Shown here: one piece after another, positions 61,584-64,000 of the stretch | Numbering within the stretch: position 1 is the stretch's first letter | How the letters are laid out: each line of letters begins with the position of its first letter | Assembly (NCBI RefSeq): GCF_000730605.1 | Contig: NZ_BBIS01000030.1 | Location: 62,001 to 126,000 of the forward strand | Length of the DNA stretch: 64,000 bases | Source: Pseudomonas monteilii NBRC 103158 = DSM 14164 | GTDB lineage: Bacteria; Pseudomonadota; Gammaproteobacteria; Pseudomonadales; Pseudomonadaceae | Direction: 5' to 3' | Notes under the pieces: generated by a model | What the model was told of the DNA's origin: nothing | Database searches by the model: none | What the model saw: the letters and a program-made list of their open reading frames with translations, nothing else | Made by a program: the position numbers and the translations under genes

Positions 61584-62153
61584 TCAGTCGAAGTACCCTC
61601 GCAGCCCAAAGGCATACCCGGTGTCCACTTCAACAGTCTGACCCCGACTCCAGCGCTTCTTCAAAACAAACTCGAACGCCGGCTCGTACAAACCGTCCCG
61701 TACCAGTGCCCCCGCCAGCACCTCAACGTCATACCAGCCATTGTCCAGCTCGATGATCGGCCGCCCAGGCACCTGGTAGCGAGCCATCAGGTCGCCCAAG
61801 GTCTTGGGCGTGAAATGCTGCAAGATGCGCCAGGTGTACAGCATCAGCGCACCGTGCTCGACCCGCAGCACGTAGCCATTGCGCCGGTGCTTCAGGCGGC
61901 TGCCGGGTTCGCGCAGGGCCGGAGTGTAGCCATCGAGGGTGAAGAGGATGCGATAAGGCAGGTTGTCGACCCCGGCTAGCGGCAGCACGATGCCTTCGCG
62001 TACGGCCTGGTCGCCACTGTCGTCATGGGTGAATGCATAAGCAAGGTCGTCGGGCAGCTCATGTTCCTGTTTGAAGCGTTCGAGCAGCTGGATATCGCCA
62101 AGCAGAAAGTAATCGACCAGGTCGTTGAGCACTTCGCTGAATTCGTGGCGCAT
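61584..62153 (-). CDS. Conserved protein of unknown function
   Basis: A 189-residue soluble protein, no signal or membrane segment. N-terminal half is acidic (LNDLVDYFLLGDIQLLERFK, EHELPDDLAYAFTHDDSGDQ), followed by strand-rich stretches (NGYVLRVEHGALMLYTWRIL and GWYDVEVLAGAL). I do not recognise the family. Codon use is normal and it is followed upstream on the same strand by a VOC gene 35 bases away, so the two may be cotranscribed. Confidence 0.75.
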   Translation of the reverse strand: MRHEFSEVLNDLVDYFLLGDIQLLERFKQEHELPDDLAYAFTHDDSGDQAVREGIVLPLAGVDNLPYRILFTLDGYTPALREPGSRLKHRRNGYVLRVEHGALMLYTWRILQHFTPKTLGDLMARYQVPGRPIIELDNGWYDVEVLAGALVRDGLYEPAFEFVLKKRWSRGQTVEVDTGYAFGLRGYFD

Positions 62154-62188
62154 CTGTTTTCCTTGTTGTTGCGCGTGAGGGTGGATTG

Positions 62189-62575
62189 TCAGTGCTTCTG
62201 GGCAATCTGGATCAGGTTGCCACAGGTGTCATCGAACACCGCCACTGTGACGGGGCCCATGGCGGTGGGGGGCTGAGTAAATTGCACGCCCGCCGCGCAC
62301 AGCCGGGTGTATTCGGCCTGGATATCGCGCACGCCGAACGAAGTGGCGGGAATGCCGTCTTGCTTGAGCGCGGCCTTGTACACCTTGGACGCCGGGTGCG
62401 CGTCAGGCTCCAGCAACAGCTCGACGCCATTGGGGTCGTTGGGTGAAGTGAGGGTCAGCCAGCGGTGCCGGCCCATGGGGATGTCATGCTTGGGCTCGAA
62501 ACCGAGTACATAGTGATAGAAGGCCAGGGCCTTGGCCTGGTCGTCGACGAGAATGCTGGTAACCACGATCTTCAT
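62189..62575 (-). CDS. VOC-family protein (glyoxalase-like)
   Basis: A 128-residue VOC-fold protein. KIVVTSILVDDQAKALAFYH, RWLTLTSPNDPNGVELLLEP and the final VAVFDDTCGNLIQIAQKH are typical of small VOC enzymes. The usual first metal His is not in its common place (VTSILVDD), so metal binding is doubtful and it may act without metal. It precedes the unknown gene on the same strand. Confidence 0.9.
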   Translation of the reverse strand: MKIVVTSILVDDQAKALAFYHYVLGFEPKHDIPMGRHRWLTLTSPNDPNGVELLLEPDAHPASKVYKAALKQDGIPATSFGVRDIQAEYTRLCAAGVQFTQPPTAMGPVTVAVFDDTCGNLIQIAQKH

Positions 62576-62721
62576 TGGCGCACTCCGTATCGCTGAGGCC
62601 GTTGGGTATCAGTAAAGACGTTCAGAGATTATTGGCCAGTGGCCGGGTTTCCAGATGGGGTACCGGGTGAGCGGACGATAGAGTCTATCTGGCAAGTTCA
62701 CCCAACCCAGGAGTAACGTAC

Positions 62722-62907
62722 ATGCAAGATGAACCGAAGGCCGAATTGCCAGGTAACGCTGAACAACAGACGCTGGAACATGTGGAGTCTGAAGTGAAAC
62801 TCTCCAGGCGCAAGCGTGGCGTGGTCCCTATCGTGGGGATGCCATGTGCCCCAGGGTACAAACAGGTCGGGGATGAGTGCGTGATGGCGAATGTAGACTT
62901 CGAGTGA
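62722..62907 (+). CDS. Small protein of unknown function
   Basis: A 61-residue frame with a consistent start: AGGAG lies about 10 bases before the ATG. The N-terminal half is acidic (MQDEPKAELPGNAEQQTLEH), the middle is basic (LSRRKRG) and the C-terminal part has two cysteines in MPCAPGYKQVGDECVM. It is followed by a strong hairpin. No signal peptide. It could be a small cytosolic regulator; family not recognised. Confidence 0.6.
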   Translation: MQDEPKAELPGNAEQQTLEHVESEVKLSRRKRGVVPIVGMPCAPGYKQVGDECVMANVDFE

Positions 62908-62911
62908 TCCG

Positions 62912-62935
62912 GTGGGGGCTTCAGGTGGCCCCCAC
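62912..62935. terminator. Hairpin GTGGGGGC/GCCCCCAC after small gene
   Basis: A perfect 8-bp GC-rich stem with an 8-base loop, 5 bases after the small gene stop, followed by a run of A on the plus strand. Position suggests an end-of-gene hairpin, but the run is A, not T, so intrinsic termination on the plus strand is doubtful. Confidence 0.5.
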
Positions 62936-63055
62936 AAAAAAACCTGCTCAAGCCATAGGTAAATCCTTTATCACCCAGCCCCCATCCGCCAGCGGCCAGG
63001 GTTAAAGTGTCAGCCATGATCCCTGCGTGCCCATACGGGCGCCAAAGAGGTACCC

Positions 63056-63961
63056 GTGGCTGCCTATACCTTGCGACAACTGAAGTATTTCGTCACCACC
63101 GTGGAGGCCGGCAGCGTTGCCGAGGCTTCGCGCCAGCTGTACATCGCCCAGCCGTCCATCTCCACGGCCATCAAAAGCTTGGAGGAAAGTTTCGGTGTGC
63201 AGCTGTTCATCCGTCACCATGCCCAGGGTGTGTCGCTGACGCCCAGTGGCAAGCGCTTCTATGCCAAGACCAAGTCGCTGCTGCAGATGGCCCATGAGTT
63301 CGAGCAGAACGCCTTGGCCGACAACGATACCGTGGCCGGGCAGATCGACATCGGCTGTTTCGAAACCGTGGCGCCGTTGTACCTGCCGCGGCTGATTGCC
63401 GGTTTTCGTCAGCGTTATCCGGGCGTGGACATTCGCCTGCGTGACGGCGAGCAGCAGGACCTGATCCAGGGCCTGACGGCCGGCACCTTCGACCTGGCAT
63501 TTCTCTACGATCACGACCTGGACGGCACCATCGAAGCCGAGCCGCTGATGCCGCCGCAAAAGCCCTATGTGCTGCTGCCGGAAAACCACCGTTTTGCCGG
63601 CCAGGCCCAGGTCTCGCTACGCGACCTGTGCCCGGAACCGATGATCCTGCTTGACGTGGCCCCCAGCCGCACCTACTTCGTCAGCCTGTTCAACGAACTG
63701 GGGCTGACACCGAACATCGTTTTCAGCTCGCCGTCGATCGAGATGGTGCGTGGCATGGTCGGGCAGGGCTTTGGCTTTTCGCTGCTGGTGACACGGCCGC
63801 ATTCGGAATACACCTACGACGGCCAGCGCCTGGCCATGCTGGACATCGCCGAACCGGTGGCACTGTCGGGGCTGGCGGCAGCGTGGTTGAAGCGGGTGCA
63901 GTTGACCAAACCTGCACAGTTGTTCGTGGAGTTCTGTCGGGAGGAGCTGGCGAAGTTCTGA
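63056..63961 (+). CDS. LysR-family transcriptional regulator
   Basis: A 301-residue regulator. The N-terminal helix-turn-helix (about 1-62) reads LRQLKYFVTTVEAGSVAEAS then QPSISTAIKSLEESFGVQLF, and the LysR substrate-binding domain (about 92-298) follows, with GQIDIGCFETVAPLYLPRL. The start is GTG at 63056 with AGAGG 5 bases upstream. The effector domain is closest in feel to regulators of amine or aromatic catabolism, but no target is fixed: the genes it would control lie outside the window or among unknown neighbours. Only 39 bases follow it. Confidence 0.92.
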   Translation: MAAYTLRQLKYFVTTVEAGSVAEASRQLYIAQPSISTAIKSLEESFGVQLFIRHHAQGVSLTPSGKRFYAKTKSLLQMAHEFEQNALADNDTVAGQIDIGCFETVAPLYLPRLIAGFRQRYPGVDIRLRDGEQQDLIQGLTAGTFDLAFLYDHDLDGTIEAEPLMPPQKPYVLLPENHRFAGQAQVSLRDLCPEPMILLDVAPSRTYFVSLFNELGLTPNIVFSSPSIEMVRGMVGQGFGFSLLVTRPHSEYTYDGQRLAMLDIAEPVALSGLAAAWLKRVQLTKPAQLFVEFCREELAKF

Positions 63962-64000
63962 GGCCGGCACGCCATGCCGCCGGATTCATCGGCACGGCGT

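Noticed and set aside
1..64000. CRISPR arrays, tRNA or rRNA genes, insertion sequences
   Set aside because: No regularly spaced direct repeats, no cloverleaf-type sequences, no rRNA stretches and no transposase-like proteins were seen; repeats present are REP-type palindromes.

Overview
This is a GC-rich, almost fully coding chromosomal stretch that looks like the Pseudomonas putida group. The evidence is the REP-type palindromes (CTTCGCGGG cores), lpxO, a DUF2790 protein, OprD and HME-RND genes, TonB-dependent siderophore-type receptors and a DmpR-controlled phenol hydroxylase operon. No rRNA, tRNA, insertion sequence or CRISPR array was recognised.

Region 1 (1-16.8 kb) is rich in metal and redox functions. 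It holds a two-component system (kinase cut by the window edge) divergent from a DUF2790/thioredoxin pair, an aroQ-aroE pair that may be catabolic, a CzcCBA-type heavy-metal efflux operon behind a CusR/CopR-like inverted repeat, an MHS transporter, a DUF2946 plus TonB-receptor pair (possibly copper), a Cache-GGDEF diguanylate cyclase and small genes.

Region 2 (16.8-26.4 kb) is the most unusual part. Two cobalamin (AdoCbl) riboswitches, both on the minus strand, head two transcription units. One is BtuF/BtuC/BtuD-like ABC genes followed by pseudoazurin and an OprD porin in a near-overlapping chain. The other is a siderophore-type TonB receptor followed by a DUF1624 membrane acyltransferase. 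Together they look like a B12-repressed outer- and inner-membrane uptake system that includes a blue copper protein.

Region 3 (26.4-41.5 kb) carries housekeeping and accessory genes (lpxO, thpR, AraC/ADH pair, SotB-like efflux) and then a scarred segment. There an L-tartrate dehydratase/fumarase alpha gene has lost its 5' third and abuts a shredded TonB-receptor remnant, next to a hipBA toxin-antitoxin pair. An orphan adenylation-carrier-membrane acyltransferase protein follows.

Region 4 (41.5-49.1 kb) is a complete dmpR / dmpKLMNOP phenol hydroxylase cluster with a sigma-54 promoter and upstream activator repeats, ending in a MetA-type outer-membrane protein. The usual catechol meta-cleavage genes do not follow; the next gene is a pirin.

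Region 5 (49.1-64 kb) has a UvrD-like helicase with a FliH-like glycine repeat, a 1624-residue LRR/NEL E3-ligase-like protein, an alpha/beta hydrolase lacking its nucleophilic serine, a group of deletion scars (in-frame-deleted hydrolase; truncated sterol desaturase facing a truncated AraC gene), an MHS transporter with a large extramembrane insertion, a 58-bp palindrome, two small-enzyme genes and a LysR regulator.
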